Part shown: piece by piece, positions 1 to 7,437 of the stretch
Layout: every line of letters begins with the position of its first letter
Numbering within the stretch: the first letter of the stretch is position 1
Source: Bacteroidales bacterium
Lineage (GTDB): Bacteria; Bacteroidota; Bacteroidia; Bacteroidales; Bacteroidaceae
Direction: 5' to 3'
Assembly (NCBI GenBank): GCA_004552195.1
Contig: SFPC01000051.1
Location: 1-14,048 of the forward strand
Length of the DNA: 14,048 nucleotides
The notes under the pieces: generated by a model
What the model was told of the DNA's origin: nothing
Databases searched by the model: none
Seen by the model: only the letters and a program-made list of their open reading frames with translations
Position numbers and translations under genes: made by a program

Positions 1-1
1 G

Positions 2-127
2 AAGCGCACCTCATCGAAGGCGTTGCAGGGCATCACCGCCATGCGGATGGGTAAGCTTCTCCGCCGCTTGGGAGCGGAGAAACAGCATCGCCGCTTGGGT
101 AACCGCTATGCCGTGGTGTATCAGTGA
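2..127 (+). CDS. 3' fragment of a gene, possibly VirE/DUF3874-type protein C-terminus
   Basis: Open frame entering from the left edge and ending at TGA 125-127, leaving only 41 residues. The visible tail contains MGKLLRRLGAEKQHRRLGNR followed by YAVVYQ. A short helix, a basic linker and a terminal RYxVV strand resemble the winged-helix end of VirE/DUF3874 primase-helicase-like proteins that are common on Bacteroidales mobile elements; this is recall from family style, not a search. The RRLG motif occurs twice, nine residues apart, because an 11-base string (62-72 and 89-99) is duplicated in frame. It is the only plus-strand gene left of the putative origin and faces the minus-strand SDR gene convergently. 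The N-terminal part is outside the window, so the family call is tentative; that this is a real coding end is more likely than the name. Confidence 0.4.
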   Translation, partial: KRTSSKALQGITAMRMGKLLRRLGAEKQHRRLGNRYAVVYQ

Positions 128-141
128 GGGCGGAGGAGTAT

Positions 142-198
142 TCCGGAAAGTCCGGATAATCCGGATAATCCGGATATTCCGGATATTCCGGATAATCC
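142..198. repeat. 9-bp tandem repeat TCCGGATAA, about six copies
   Basis: Six consecutive 9-mers start at 142, 151, 160, 169, 178 and 187, followed by a partial TCC. The second, third and sixth are exactly TCCGGATAA, the fourth and fifth are TCCGGATAT, and the first is TCCGGAAAG. TCCGGA is its own reverse complement, so any two units can pair into a small hairpin. The array starts 14 bases after the stop of the left-edge gene and ends 10 bases before the stop of the convergent SDR gene, so it sits between two gene 3' ends. It could act as a bidirectional transcription end or be a repeat-expansion scar. A minus-strand reading frame through it encodes only an IR(N/I)IR repeat and is not a gene. 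Confidence 0.85.
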
Positions 199-207
199 AA
201 ATTTTTA

Positions 208-978
208 CTAATGTATAGGCAGTCTTACCCAAAGCCAACGGGGAATACACCGCCACAAACTGACGAGTAACCTATACCTCCAATCGATGGTTATAATCGT
301 CTTTCCCTGATGGAGCGCATCCACAATTTGCCGCGCCACCCGTGCGGCATCTAACTGCATCGGATAGGAGCGTCCGTCGTCTATGAGCGGTGTGCGAACA
401 AATCCCGGACGGATGTCGTGGAGTGTGATGTGGCGGATATGCTGCATACGGCGCAACTGCTCCAGACATTCCATGTAATGGTTGACAAATCGCTTCGTGG
501 CACTGTAAGCCGGTGCGGCTCCTAAGCCTTTGGTGCCGGCAATGCTGCTGATGACCGCCAACTGCACGGGTTGTTCGGTTCGTTGCACGCAGCAATGCCA
601 CACTGCTGTCATCATGCGGCAGAATCCCACCGCATTCGTTTCAACGGTGAGGAGTTCCTTCGCAGGGTCGAGCCCGGGGTTTTGCCACCCCACGCCGGAG
701 GAATGGAAGTAAAGATCTATACCACCAAGATAGTCAATCAATTCAATGAGTTGGCGGGGTGCTTCTGCTGAAGTAATGTCAATCTGCCTGCACGCCACGA
801 TGCCCTCTGCTGCCTGCTTCATTTCCTGTAGCCGCTGCTCATTTCTGCCGCATACGGCCACACGCCAGCCTCTGCGAACCAGTTCTAATGCCACCTCGCG
901 CCCAATACCCGACGTGCCACCCATAACCACGGCCGTCTGTGGGCGTGTTTGCATCAGTGATACTTTATTTCTCATCAT
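208..978 (-). CDS. short-chain dehydrogenase/reductase (classical SDR)
   Basis: 256 residues, normal length for a classical SDR, an NAD(P)-dependent oxidoreductase of unknown substrate. Rossmann motif GGTSGIG (20-26) near the N terminus; the usual NNAG is replaced by HSSGVG (92-97); active-site Asn115 (TNAVG), Ser145 (ISSIAG), Tyr158 and Lys162 (YSATK), with the standard Ser-12-Tyr spacing; the RPGFVRTPL segment (190-198) is the family's PG motif. The last 25 residues are rich in Trp, Arg and Leu (IDWRYRLLVSLWRCIPRW region) and could touch the membrane. Start 978 is chosen because AAGGAG lies 9 bases upstream; Met2 and Met9 are alternatives. It is preceded by a terminator-like hairpin behind the DUF2795 gene, so it is probably transcribed separately. 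Family sure, substrate unknown. Confidence 0.9.
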   Translation of the reverse strand: MMRNKVSLMQTRPQTAVVMGGTSGIGREVALELVRRGWRVAVCGRNEQRLQEMKQAAEGIVACRQIDITSAEAPRQLIELIDYLGGIDLYFHSSGVGWQNPGLDPAKELLTVETNAVGFCRMMTAVWHCCVQRTEQPVQLAVISSIAGTKGLGAAPAYSATKRFVNHYMECLEQLRRMQHIRHITLHDIRPGFVRTPLIDDGRSYPMQLDAARVARQIVDALHQGKTIITIDWRYRLLVSLWRCIPRWLWVRLPIH

Positions 979-987
979 TGGTTTAGG

Positions 988-993
988 CTCCTT
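988..993 (-). promoter_or_regulatory. Shine-Dalgarno site of the SDR gene
   Basis: The minus strand reads AAGGAG here, 9 bases before ATG 978-976. Strong Shine-Dalgarno sites are uncommon in Bacteroidetes, so this match is useful for preferring the first Met over Met9. Confidence 0.6.
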
Positions 994-1030
994 CCCTTAT
1001 TTTCAATAACAAAACTCAGTGAATAGAAAG

Positions 1031-1079
1031 CAAAAAGCAAATGGATGGAAAAGATTATGTTCCACGCATTTGCTTTTTG
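1031..1079 (-). terminator. hairpin terminator downstream of the DUF2795 gene
   Basis: A perfect 13-base inverted repeat (caaaaagcaaatg at 1031-1043 and catttgctttttg at 1067-1079) encloses a 23-base loop. Read on the minus strand, the stem is followed by a T-rich run, as in an intrinsic terminator. It begins 38 bases after the stop of the DUF2795 gene and separates it from the SDR gene. Confidence 0.65.
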
Positions 1080-1116
1080 TTACCGCCGGAAGCGGTATGT
1101 ACAACATGTCGAATTT

Positions 1117-1338
1117 TTAATATTCATCCTCGTTGAAAAGGAAGTCTTCCTTCGTGGGATAGTCAGGCCATACGTCTTCGATGGTTTCATATATCTCACC
1201 CTCGTCTTCCAGTTCCTGCAAGTTTTCCACCACTTCCATAGGTGCGCCGGAACGCATGGCGTAGTCAATGAGTTCGTCCTTGCTGGCGGGCCAGGGTGCG
1301 TCTTCGAGCTTCGAGGCCAATTCCAATGTCCAATACAT
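1117..1338 (-). CDS. DUF2795 small acidic protein
   Basis: 73 residues, starting MYWTLELASKLEDAPWPASK and ending in an acidic tail (EDFLFNEDEY). The pattern of an N-terminal helix, a PWPASKDELIDYA segment, then a helical stretch ending in EIYETIEDVWPDYPTKEDF matches the DUF2795 proteins widely found as single small genes in Bacteroidales. Function is unknown; the fold of the family is a small helical domain. There is no signal peptide or membrane segment, so it should be cytoplasmic. It has a candidate promoter at 1428-1435 and its own terminator at 1031-1079, which suggests a monocistronic unit. The length and the Met start fit the family. I infer nothing about its role. Confidence 0.85.
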   Translation of the reverse strand: MYWTLELASKLEDAPWPASKDELIDYAMRSGAPMEVVENLQELEDEGEIYETIEDVWPDYPTKEDFLFNEDEY

Positions 1339-1427
1339 AGTCTTGATCTATTTTAGTGATTTAAAGTTTGCGTTTGTTGGATGGGAAAGTATGTTGGGCA
1401 AATCCGCCTTTCCGCTTATTGGGTGGG

Positions 1428-1435
1428 CAAAAATA
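1428..1435 (-). promoter_or_regulatory. candidate -7 promoter box for the DUF2795 gene
   Basis: The minus strand reads TATTTTTG followed by C, matching the Bacteroidetes primary sigma -7 consensus TAnnTTTG. It lies about 90 bases upstream of the DUF2795 start. No TTTG was found 19-21 bases further upstream, so the -33 element is missing or degenerate. Confidence 0.35.
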
Positions 1436-1464
1436 CGCTTTTTCCTGAAAATCCATACAGTTGC

Positions 1465-2007
1465 TTACATTTTTCTTTCTTCAACACCGTGCAACGCATT
1501 TATTTTTTTGGCCAATGCAAATAAATAGTCGGAAAGGCGGTTGATGAAAGGCTCTACTTCGGACCATATTTCGGCCGAAAACGGAATGAGAAGGAGCGAC
1601 CGTTCGGCGCGACGGCAAACGGCACGGGCTATGTGGGCATGGGCTGCTGTGGAATGGCCGCCGGGCAGAATAAATCCGCTGAAACGGCTCGTCGGCATTC
1701 CGTCAATGGCTTGCTCCAACCGGTGTGTGAGTTCCGACAGGGGCTGATGCGGTATGTCATACGGACTTCCGGCTACCCAAGCCCCCACACAAAACAGGAC
1801 ACGCTGCACTGCAGTGAGCAATGCGCGGTCTTCGTCCGTTTCGGATAGCTCTTTATGTTGCAAAAGGGCATGAAGTAATCCCAATGTGGCGTTAAGTTCG
1901 TCCAAATCGCCCAGACACACCACCCGTGGGTGGTTTTTGGAAACACGTTGGCCATCTGCCAAATCGGTTTCGCCGTTGTCGCCTTTTTTGGTGTAGAGAT
2001 TGTTCAA
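1465..2007 (-). CDS. ATP:cob(I)alamin adenosyltransferase, PduO type
   Basis: 180 residues, usual length for the PduO-type family. It transfers the adenosyl group of ATP to cob(I)alamin to make coenzyme B12 in the cytoplasm, serving enzymes such as methylmalonyl-CoA mutase. Visible family motifs: YTKKGDNGETDLADG at 5-19 (ATP-binding N-terminal loop), GDLDELNATLG at 33-43, ILPGGH at 113-118, the basic helix ARAVCRRAERSLL at 128-140, and FINRLSDYLFALAKKIN at 154-170. The start codon appears to be TTG (2005-2007): no in-frame ATG lies nearby, and starting here gives the canonical MNNLYTKKGD beginning. The start lies 10 bases after the stop of the methyltransferase-like gene, so the two are probably cotranscribed. 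No other cobalamin gene is in the window. Confidence 0.92.
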   Translation of the reverse strand: MNNLYTKKGDNGETDLADGQRVSKNHPRVVCLGDLDELNATLGLLHALLQHKELSETDEDRALLTAVQRVLFCVGAWVAGSPYDIPHQPLSELTHRLEQAIDGMPTSRFSGFILPGGHSTAAHAHIARAVCRRAERSLLLIPFSAEIWSEVEPFINRLSDYLFALAKKINALHGVEERKM

Positions 2008-2017
2008 TTTAATAATA

Positions 2018-2611
2018 TCAAAGGTAATTCACTACGTAGTGCTGCCGTTGCAGTTCGGGACGGCAGCAAATGACTCCCCAGTCGTAAAGGTCGAAACTCA
2101 CCTGTGCAGCGGGCTGTTGCAGGAGTTGTTGCCATGCCTTGCGACTTTCAGCGTTTCTGCCCACACCGTAGAGCAGCAACATGCCGCCGGGCCGGACATA
2201 ATCCAGCAGTGCTACGGCACGGTGCTCCCAAGCCTTCATCGCCACCACCCAATCGGCCGAAAGGCCTTCTTCTATCCACTCCGTATGGCGACTTCCGGCG
2301 CGCATACACGCCATCTCCACGCTCTGCGACCCGATGCCCACGGCGACGGCCTGCACAGGGCGCACGTAGTTGGCCAACCGGAACAGTAGCCGGCAGTCCT
2401 TACGCCTCAGGATGGTGTGTCCGCCACAACGCGCCTGCTGCCAGAGCCGATCCAGCTCCGGGTAGGCGTAGTAAGCTCCACTTTCGTAAACCACATTGGT
2501 TACGAAATGGAAGGCAAAGGGGGAGTGGATGCCATAACCTTGACGGTGGCGGAAGCGGAACAGCCAACGCAGCAGGCGGCAGGGCACATGGTAGAGCGGT
2601 AGGAGAAACAT
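2018..2611 (-). CDS. SAM-methyltransferase-like protein of Bacteroidetes
   Basis: 197 residues. The start has the FRHRQGYGIHSPFAFHFVTNVVYE block (20-43), and the end has FDLYDWGVICC...QRQHYVVNYL (173-197); both ends are characteristic of a Bacteroidetes-specific family usually annotated as class I SAM-dependent methyltransferase. The middle, where a SAM-binding glycine motif is expected, reads AVAVGIGSQSVEMACMRAG (88-106), with WIEEG following as a possible acidic strand end; the signature is poor and the protein is shorter than I remember for relatives (about 230-260). It may have lost activity or be a non-enzymatic relative. It is the first gene of a likely pair with the cobalamin adenosyltransferase, but no functional link is evident. 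Family placement fairly sure, activity uncertain. Confidence 0.7.
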   Translation of the reverse strand: MFLLPLYHVPCRLLRWLFRFRHRQGYGIHSPFAFHFVTNVVYESGAYYAYPELDRLWQQARCGGHTILRRKDCRLLFRLANYVRPVQAVAVGIGSQSVEMACMRAGSRHTEWIEEGLSADWVVAMKAWEHRAVALLDYVRPGGMLLLYGVGRNAESRKAWQQLLQQPAAQVSFDLYDWGVICCRPELQRQHYVVNYL

Positions 2612-2615
2612 AGGG

Positions 2616-2688
2616 ATAATGAATAATTTTTTTAATGAATAATTGCCGAAGTCATGGCCGTAGGCTTATTGTTCATTATTCATTTAAT
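2616..2688. repeat. inverted-arm AT-rich repeat element (7-bp units) after fprA
   Basis: The left arm contains ataatgaataat (2616-2627) and aatgaataat (2634-2643). The right arm has attattcatt (2675-2684), the exact reverse complement of the latter, inside period-7 units of the TTCATTA type from 2672. Between the arms is a GC-richer core, tgccgaagtcatggccgtag. The right arm runs to within 2 bases of the fprA stop codon, and the left arm starts 5 bases upstream of the methyltransferase-like gene. The layout matches the elements at 3876-4005 and 13591-13730. In RNA it would form a hairpin at the 3' end of the fprA transcript. Confidence 0.65.
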
Positions 2689-2690
2689 CA

Positions 2691-3869
2691 CTACTCATTG
2701 TTCACCAAGGCACGTCCAAGCTCACGGGCGCGTTCCAGTACGTCGGTATCGGGAGCCTGTTTCCATTCCAAAGGCTCACCTACCACCTCCATTTTCATCT
2801 TTTCGTTGTAAGCCTCGATTTTTTTCACCGCCTGTCCGCTCCAGGTGAAACCTCCGAAGAAACCCAGCTTGTGGCGGCTGACGTTACGGGCGGCAAGGCG
2901 TTTGAGCAAATCCTCCACCACGGGGAAGAGCCCGCCGTTGTACGTAGGGGAACCGATGGCCAACGAACCGTAGCGGAAGATGTCGGCCAGTACGAACGAG
3001 GGTTGCGACACGCTGAGATTATGAACGATGATTTTGCGCTGACCGGCCGCTGCGGCACCCTCGGCCACGGCTTCGGCCACGCGCTGGGTATGGCCGTACA
3101 TCGACCCGTAGCAGATGACGAGGCCCGGCTGCGTTTTGCCCGCCGAAAAGCGGTGGTACACGCTCAGTGCCCGGGGGATTTCGTTCACCCACACAGGGCC
3201 GTGCGTGGAACAAATCATTTGGATGTCCAGCGCGGCGAGCTTTTTCAGCCCCGTCTGCACCGGTACGCCGAACTTGCCGAGGATGGCGGCGTAGTAGCGT
3301 TCCATTTCGGGCCAGTAGTCGGTAGTGTCCATCTGCGTGTCGACCACGTTGCCATTGAGCGCACCGAAGCAACCGAAGGCATCGCCCGAGAAGAGGATAT
3401 GCTCCGTTTCGTCGTAGGTCATCATCGTTTCGGGCCAATGGAGCATCGGAGTGAGGTGGAAACGCAGCTTGTGGTGTCCCAGGTCGAGGGTACTGCCTTC
3501 CTTGACGGTGATGTCGGCTTCGGAAGTCGCACCATAGTAACCTTGTACCATGCCCATCGTTTTGGCGTTTCCTATGAGGCGAATGCCGGGATAGTACTTG
3601 CGGATAAGGCTGATAGAACCTGAATGGTCGGGCTCCATGTGGTTGATGATGAGGTAGTCGATGGGACGGTCACCAATGACGGCGCGGATTTTGTCAAGGT
3701 ATTCTGCGAAAAACGCCATGTCGACCGTGTCAATCAGCGCCACGCCTTTCTCATCGGCTATGATGTATGAATTGTACGAAACGCCCTGCGGCAGGAACCA
3801 CAGGCCTTCAAAGCGGTGCTTCACACGGTCGTTCACACCCACATAGTGTACATTTCCTTTCAACTGCAT
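2691..3869 (-). CDS. fprA: flavodiiron protein (FprA-type O2/NO reductase)
   Basis: 392 residues, the standard two-domain length. The N-terminal metallo-beta-lactamase domain (about 1-245) carries the diiron ligands: HMEPDH at 77-82 (His77, Glu79, Asp81), His144 in MLHWPE, Asp163 in FSGDAFG and His223 in STHGPVW. The C-terminal flavodoxin domain (about 250-392) has the FMN-binding loop YGSMYGHTQRVA (254-265) and the later SPTYNGG and FGGFTWSG loops. No rubredoxin extension is present, so electrons must come from a separate protein. Family members reduce O2 to water or NO to N2O in the cytoplasm of anaerobes; which one dominates cannot be told from sequence. Repeat elements flank it on both sides, separating it from uvrA and from the methyltransferase-like gene. 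The start gives the usual short N terminus. Confidence 0.95.
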   Translation of the reverse strand: MQLKGNVHYVGVNDRVKHRFEGLWFLPQGVSYNSYIIADEKGVALIDTVDMAFFAEYLDKIRAVIGDRPIDYLIINHMEPDHSGSISLIRKYYPGIRLIGNAKTMGMVQGYYGATSEADITVKEGSTLDLGHHKLRFHLTPMLHWPETMMTYDETEHILFSGDAFGCFGALNGNVVDTQMDTTDYWPEMERYYAAILGKFGVPVQTGLKKLAALDIQMICSTHGPVWVNEIPRALSVYHRFSAGKTQPGLVICYGSMYGHTQRVAEAVAEGAAAAGQRKIIVHNLSVSQPSFVLADIFRYGSLAIGSPTYNGGLFPVVEDLLKRLAARNVSRHKLGFFGGFTWSGQAVKKIEAYNEKMKMEVVGEPLEWKQAPDTDVLERARELGRALVNNE

Positions 3870-3875
3870 TTTTTC

Positions 3876-4005
3876 AATTTATAATTTACAATTTATAATT
3901 TATAATGTATAATGAAGGCTACGCCGATGGTGGCGTTGGTTCTGCATCGTCCTGTACGACGGTCGTAGACCTCATTTTACATTATACATTTTACATTATA
4001 CATTA
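3876..4005. repeat. inverted-arm repeat element overlapping the 3' end of uvrA
   Basis: Right arm: the 14-mer cattttacattata occurs twice in tandem (3973-3986, 3987-4000), followed by a partial unit. Left arm: aattt/ataattt units from 3876, then aatgtataatg at 3904-3914, the exact reverse complement of cattatacatt at 3980-3990 and 3994-4004. The core of about 58 bases (3915-3972) is GC-rich and has further imperfect pairing (aggctacg near its left end, cgtagacct near its right end). The uvrA stop codon (3996-3998) and the codons just before it are inside the right arm, and the left arm reaches to within 6 bases of the fprA start. It may serve as a transcription end for uvrA; no promoter box for fprA was recognised in it. 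Confidence 0.75.
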
Positions 4006-6785
4006 ATGAGGACCTTCGCCGTGTCCCCCTTTCCCTGTGCCGCCACTTCCTCGGGCGTACCGACTGCCACCACATAGCCTCCTTCGCGTCCGCCCTCGGG
4101 GCCGAGGTCAATCAGGTAGTCGGCACATTTCATCACGTCGGGGTTGTGTTCAATCACCACGATGCTGTGGCCGCGCGCTATCAGGGCATTGAAGGCGGAG
4201 AGCAGGCGGCTGATGTCGTGGAAGTGGAGACCCGTGGTAGGTTCGTCGAAGATGAATAGCGTGGGCTCAGATTTTTCCATACTAAGGTAATAGGCCAATT
4301 TCACACGCTGGTTTTCACCACCCGAGAGCGTAGAGCTGTTTTGTCCGAGCTTGATATAGCCCAGCCCCACGTCCTGCAGGGGCTTCAGGCGGCAGGCGAT
4401 ACGCTGCTGACCATGGGCCGAGAAAAACTCAATGGCTCGGTTGACGGTCATATCCAGAATATCATAAATGTTCTGCCCCTCGTAGCGCACCTCTAACACG
4501 TCGCTCTTGAAACGTTTGCCATGGCAAGCTTCACACTCCAGGATGAGATCGGCCATAAACTGCATTTCCACCTTCACCACGCCTTCGCCTTTACACTCCT
4601 CGCAACGTCCGCCGTCGGCATTGAAGGAGAAGAAGGCCGGCGTGAAGTCCATTTGCTTGGCCAGCGGCTGGGCGGCCATGAGCTTGCGTATTTCGTCGTA
4701 TGCCTTGACGTAGGTCACGGGATTGGAGCGGGAGGAACGTCCGATGGGGTTTTGGTCGACAAACTCCACGGCCTGCACGGCTTTCAAGTCGCCCTCCAAC
4801 CGCACGAACTCGCCGGGGCGGTCGGCCACCTCGTCGATGGCGCGTTTCATGGCGCGGTACAGGATGTCGCGCACCAGAGTGGATTTGCCCGAACCGCTCA
4901 CGCCGGTTACCACCGTCAGCACATTGAGCGGAAACTCCACGTCGATGCCTTTCAGGTTGTTCTCCCGTGCGCCTACCACGCGGATACTGCGGTTCCAGGC
5001 GCGGCGCGACAGCGGTTTTTCGATACTTTCTTTGCCGAACAGGTAGTTGAGTGTGTGCGACCGGTTGTCCTCCGGCAGCTGATCGGGAATTTTCCCGGCA
5101 AACACCACCTGACCGCCCAAGCGTCCGGCTTCCGGACCTATATCTACCAGCATGTCGGCAGCACGCATCATTTCTTCGTCGTGTTCCACCACAATGACGG
5201 TATTGCCCAAGTCGCGCAGAGACTTCAACACGCTGATGAGGCGTTCGGTGTCGCGGGGATGAAGACCAATGCTCGGCTCGTCGAGGATGTAAAGGGAACC
5301 TACAAGCGACGACCCCAAAGAGGTGGCCAAATTGATGCGCTGGCTCTCTCCGCCGGAGAGGGAGTTGGACAAGCGGTCGAGGGTGAGGTAGTCTAATCCG
5401 ACTTCGCTGAGGAAATGCAGACGGCTTCTGATTTCGGTGAGCAGGCGTTTGGCCACTGCTGCGTCGTGTTCGCTGAGCTCCAGGTTGTCAAAGAAAGGCA
5501 AGAGTTCTTTCACGGGCCACTTCACTAACTCGGTAATGGCGCGGCCGCCCACCTTGACATACTCTGCCTCGGGTTTGAGGCGCGAACCGTGGCATACGGG
5601 ACATTCCGTGCGACCCCGGTAACGGGCCAGCATGACGCGGTACTGGATTTTGTACTGGTTGCGCTCTAACATGCGGAAAAAAGCGTCCACCGTTACCTGT
5701 TCCTCTTCCGGCAGGGCCTGTTCGCTTTCGTCGCCATGCCACAAGATGGCCTTCTGTTGGTCCGTCAACTTATAGTAAGGCTCAAAGATGGGAAAGCCTT
5801 TGGGTGATTGGCGCCGAATGAACTCTTCGCGCCACTGTCCCATTTTCTCGCCGCGCCAACACACCACTGCGCCGTCGTAGACGCTCTTGGAACTGTCGGG
5901 CACGACGAGACGTTCGTCTATGCCGATGACCTTGCCAAACCCTTCGCAACGGCTGCACGCCCCCACGGGGGAGTTGAAGGAAAACATCTGATCGTCAGGT
6001 TCGCGAAAGCGGATGCCGTCGGCCTCAAAGCGGATGCTGAAACGATGGAGCAGCCGCGCGGGATAGAAACGGAGCATACACTCGCCATCGCCCTCGAAAA
6101 AGGCGGTCTCCACGGAGTCGGCCATGCGCGAGAGCACATCTTTTTCCGAGCTCACGCTCAGGCGATCAATGAGGAGGTAGATTTCCTTTCCTTCCAAAGG
6201 CTGGTCCATCACGTCCTCCACGCGCACCATTTCGCCATCCACCTCCAAGCGGGTGAGACCCTGCTGCAGGTTGATGGCCAGTTGCTCTTGCAACGTACGC
6301 CCCGTCCTGACCCGCAGGGGAGCCAGAACGGTGAAGCGCGTGCCCGGCGAATAACTCAGGGCGCAGTCGATTACATCCTGCACGGTGTGGCGTTTCACCT
6401 CCTGACCGCTCACAGGTGAGAAGGTGTGGCCCACGCGGGCGTAGAGCAGGCGCAGGTATTCATATATTTCTGTGCTGGTGCCGACCGTACTGCGCGGATT
6501 GCGACTCGAAACCTTCTGTTCGATGGCGATGGCAGGGGGCAATCCTTTGATGTAGTCGCACTCGGGCTTGTGCATCCTCCCCAGGAACTGGCGGGCATAG
6601 GCCGAAAGACTTTCCACGTAGCGGCGCTGGCCTTCGGCGTAGAGGGTGTCGAAGGCCAATGAGGATTTGCCGGAACCGGAAAGACCGGTGAAAACAACAA
6701 GGCGGTTGCGGGGAATTTCCAGGTCAATGTTTTTCAGGTTGTTCACCCTTGCGCCTTTGATGATGATGCTTCCGTTGCTGCTCAT
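3996..6785 (-). CDS. uvrA: excinuclease ABC subunit A
   Basis: 929 residues, full length for UvrA, the DNA-damage sensor ATPase of nucleotide excision repair that loads UvrB. ABC module I: Walker [10 protein letters not shown] (34-42), signature LSGGESQ (476-482), Walker [16 protein letters not shown] (498-512). Module II: Walker [10 protein letters not shown] (628-636), signature LSGGENQ (820-826), Walker [13 protein letters not shown] (843-854). Zinc sites: Cys277/Cys280 with Cys395/Cys398, and Cys728/Cys731 with Cys751/Cys754 in the CEEC...CEAC finger that contacts DNA. All key residues are intact. The C terminus (KVLINV) is partly encoded by an intergenic repeat that supplies the stop codon, so the last residues are probably not conserved. 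The gene is transcribed away from the putative origin. uvrB and uvrC are not in the window. Confidence 0.97.
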   Translation of the reverse strand: MSSNGSIIIKGARVNNLKNIDLEIPRNRLVVFTGLSGSGKSSLAFDTLYAEGQRRYVESLSAYARQFLGRMHKPECDYIKGLPPAIAIEQKVSSRNPRSTVGTSTEIYEYLRLLYARVGHTFSPVSGQEVKRHTVQDVIDCALSYSPGTRFTVLAPLRVRTGRTLQEQLAINLQQGLTRLEVDGEMVRVEDVMDQPLEGKEIYLLIDRLSVSSEKDVLSRMADSVETAFFEGDGECMLRFYPARLLHRFSIRFEADGIRFREPDDQMFSFNSPVGACSRCEGFGKVIGIDERLVVPDSSKSVYDGAVVCWRGEKMGQWREEFIRRQSPKGFPIFEPYYKLTDQQKAILWHGDESEQALPEEEQVTVDAFFRMLERNQYKIQYRVMLARYRGRTECPVCHGSRLKPEAEYVKVGGRAITELVKWPVKELLPFFDNLELSEHDAAVAKRLLTEIRSRLHFLSEVGLDYLTLDRLSNSLSGGESQRINLATSLGSSLVGSLYILDEPSIGLHPRDTERLISVLKSLRDLGNTVIVVEHDEEMMRAADMLVDIGPEAGRLGGQVVFAGKIPDQLPEDNRSHTLNYLFGKESIEKPLSRRAWNRSIRVVGARENNLKGIDVEFPLNVLTVVTGVSGSGKSTLVRDILYRAMKRAIDEVADRPGEFVRLEGDLKAVQAVEFVDQNPIGRSSRSNPVTYVKAYDEIRKLMAAQPLAKQMDFTPAFFSFNADGGRCEECKGEGVVKVEMQFMADLILECEACHGKRFKSDVLEVRYEGQNIYDILDMTVNRAIEFFSAHGQQRIACRLKPLQDVGLGYIKLGQNSSTLSGGENQRVKLAYYLSMEKSEPTLFIFDEPTTGLHFHDISRLLSAFNALIARGHSIVVIEHNPDVMKCADYLIDLGPEGGREGGYVVAVGTPEEVAAQGKGDTAKVLINV

Positions 6786-6829
6786 GGGAATGGAGTGGGG
6801 TAGAGGAATTATGTATTTTTGTCAGCCTG

Positions 6830-6837
6830 CAAATTTA
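6830..6837 (-). promoter_or_regulatory. candidate -7 promoter box for uvrA
   Basis: The minus strand reads TAAATTTG followed by CAGG, a match to the Bacteroidetes -7 consensus TAnnTTTG, 45 bases upstream of the uvrA start. No good TTTG -33 element at 19-21 bases was found. No LexA-like operator was recognised. Confidence 0.4.
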
Positions 6838-7067
6838 GTGCATTTTGTAAGGCTCGCCACGTTACAACGAACGGTTTTTTCACGGAAAAAGTTGGAAAGG
6901 AAAAAGCATTTCAGGGAAACGAACTTCGGTGGCAGGACTGTGTCGGCCGGTTACGGACTTCCCTTGGGCGACAACGTTCTTCGCCACTTCAACCCGCAAC
7001 GCTCGTTTGCAGCTTTCCGCCCCGGCTACCGACCGGTTTGAACTTTTCCACACACCTCCCTGCACCG

Positions 7068-7120
7068 TTTATTTTAACTATACATTCTTTCTTTTCTTTT
7101 GATTATAAAAAGAAGAAAAT
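7068..7120. other. A+T-rich tract, candidate DNA unwinding element
   Basis: Only 8 of 53 bases are G or C by hand count (about 85% A+T). A pyrimidine run (ttctttcttttctttt) is followed by a purine run (aaaaagaagaaaat), giving partial self-complementarity. It sits between the first DnaA-like box (7044) and the paired boxes at 7143-7160, the position expected for an unwinding element. Confidence 0.5.
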
Positions 7121-7419
7121 AGTGATGCTGATATGTATTGTCTGTGGAAAGTGTGGAAACTAAGAGGAGAAAAGATTTGGCCGGTAAGTTCTCCACGTTT
7201 TACACGCTGTTTCCCACTTTTCTTTCCACAGCTTCAACATGTCAGTTAGCCCTTTTGTAAAAGGCTTTCTTGAAGGTAGCGGCATTACTTATCCACAGAC
7301 TGTGGAAAACTGCCGGGTGAATGAAAAAAGTTTCCCTTTGGGTACGGAAAAAGCTGTGTAAAAAGCCCGAAAACGGTGGGAAAACGGGTGGGAGTGGTGG
7401 AAAACAAAAAAGGCTCTTG

Positions 7420-7437
7420 GAGGCGGTCAGCCGCCTC
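7420..7437. other. GC-rich hairpin inside the origin region
   Basis: gaggcgg, loop tcag, ccgcctc: a perfect 7-bp stem with a 4-base loop. An A-run on the plus strand just upstream (7401-7410) becomes a T-run after the stem on the minus strand, so it could stop leftward transcription into the DnaA-box cluster. No minus-strand gene needs such a terminator here. Confidence 0.5.

Noticed and set aside
11..256. 81-residue minus-strand open frame with an IRNIRNIRIIRI stretch
   Set aside because: The pattern is just the 9-bp TCCGGATAA array translated in one frame; it also overlaps the ends of two genes.
2871..3623. 250-residue open frame on the plus strand
   Set aside because: Antisense to fprA, which shows complete diiron ligands and flavodoxin loops.
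4521..5396. 291-residue open frame on the plus strand
   Set aside because: Antisense to uvrA, including the second ATP-binding module. No domain or plausible start region is visible.
6814..6821. TATTTTTG on the plus strand as a promoter
   Set aside because: It matches the -7 consensus but no -33 element or plus-strand gene follows for about 800 bases, so chance in AT-rich DNA is likely.
6819..7163. 114-residue plus-strand open frame in the origin region
   Set aside because: No family resemblance, and it runs through the A+T tract and DnaA-like boxes. Noncoding origin DNA explains it better.
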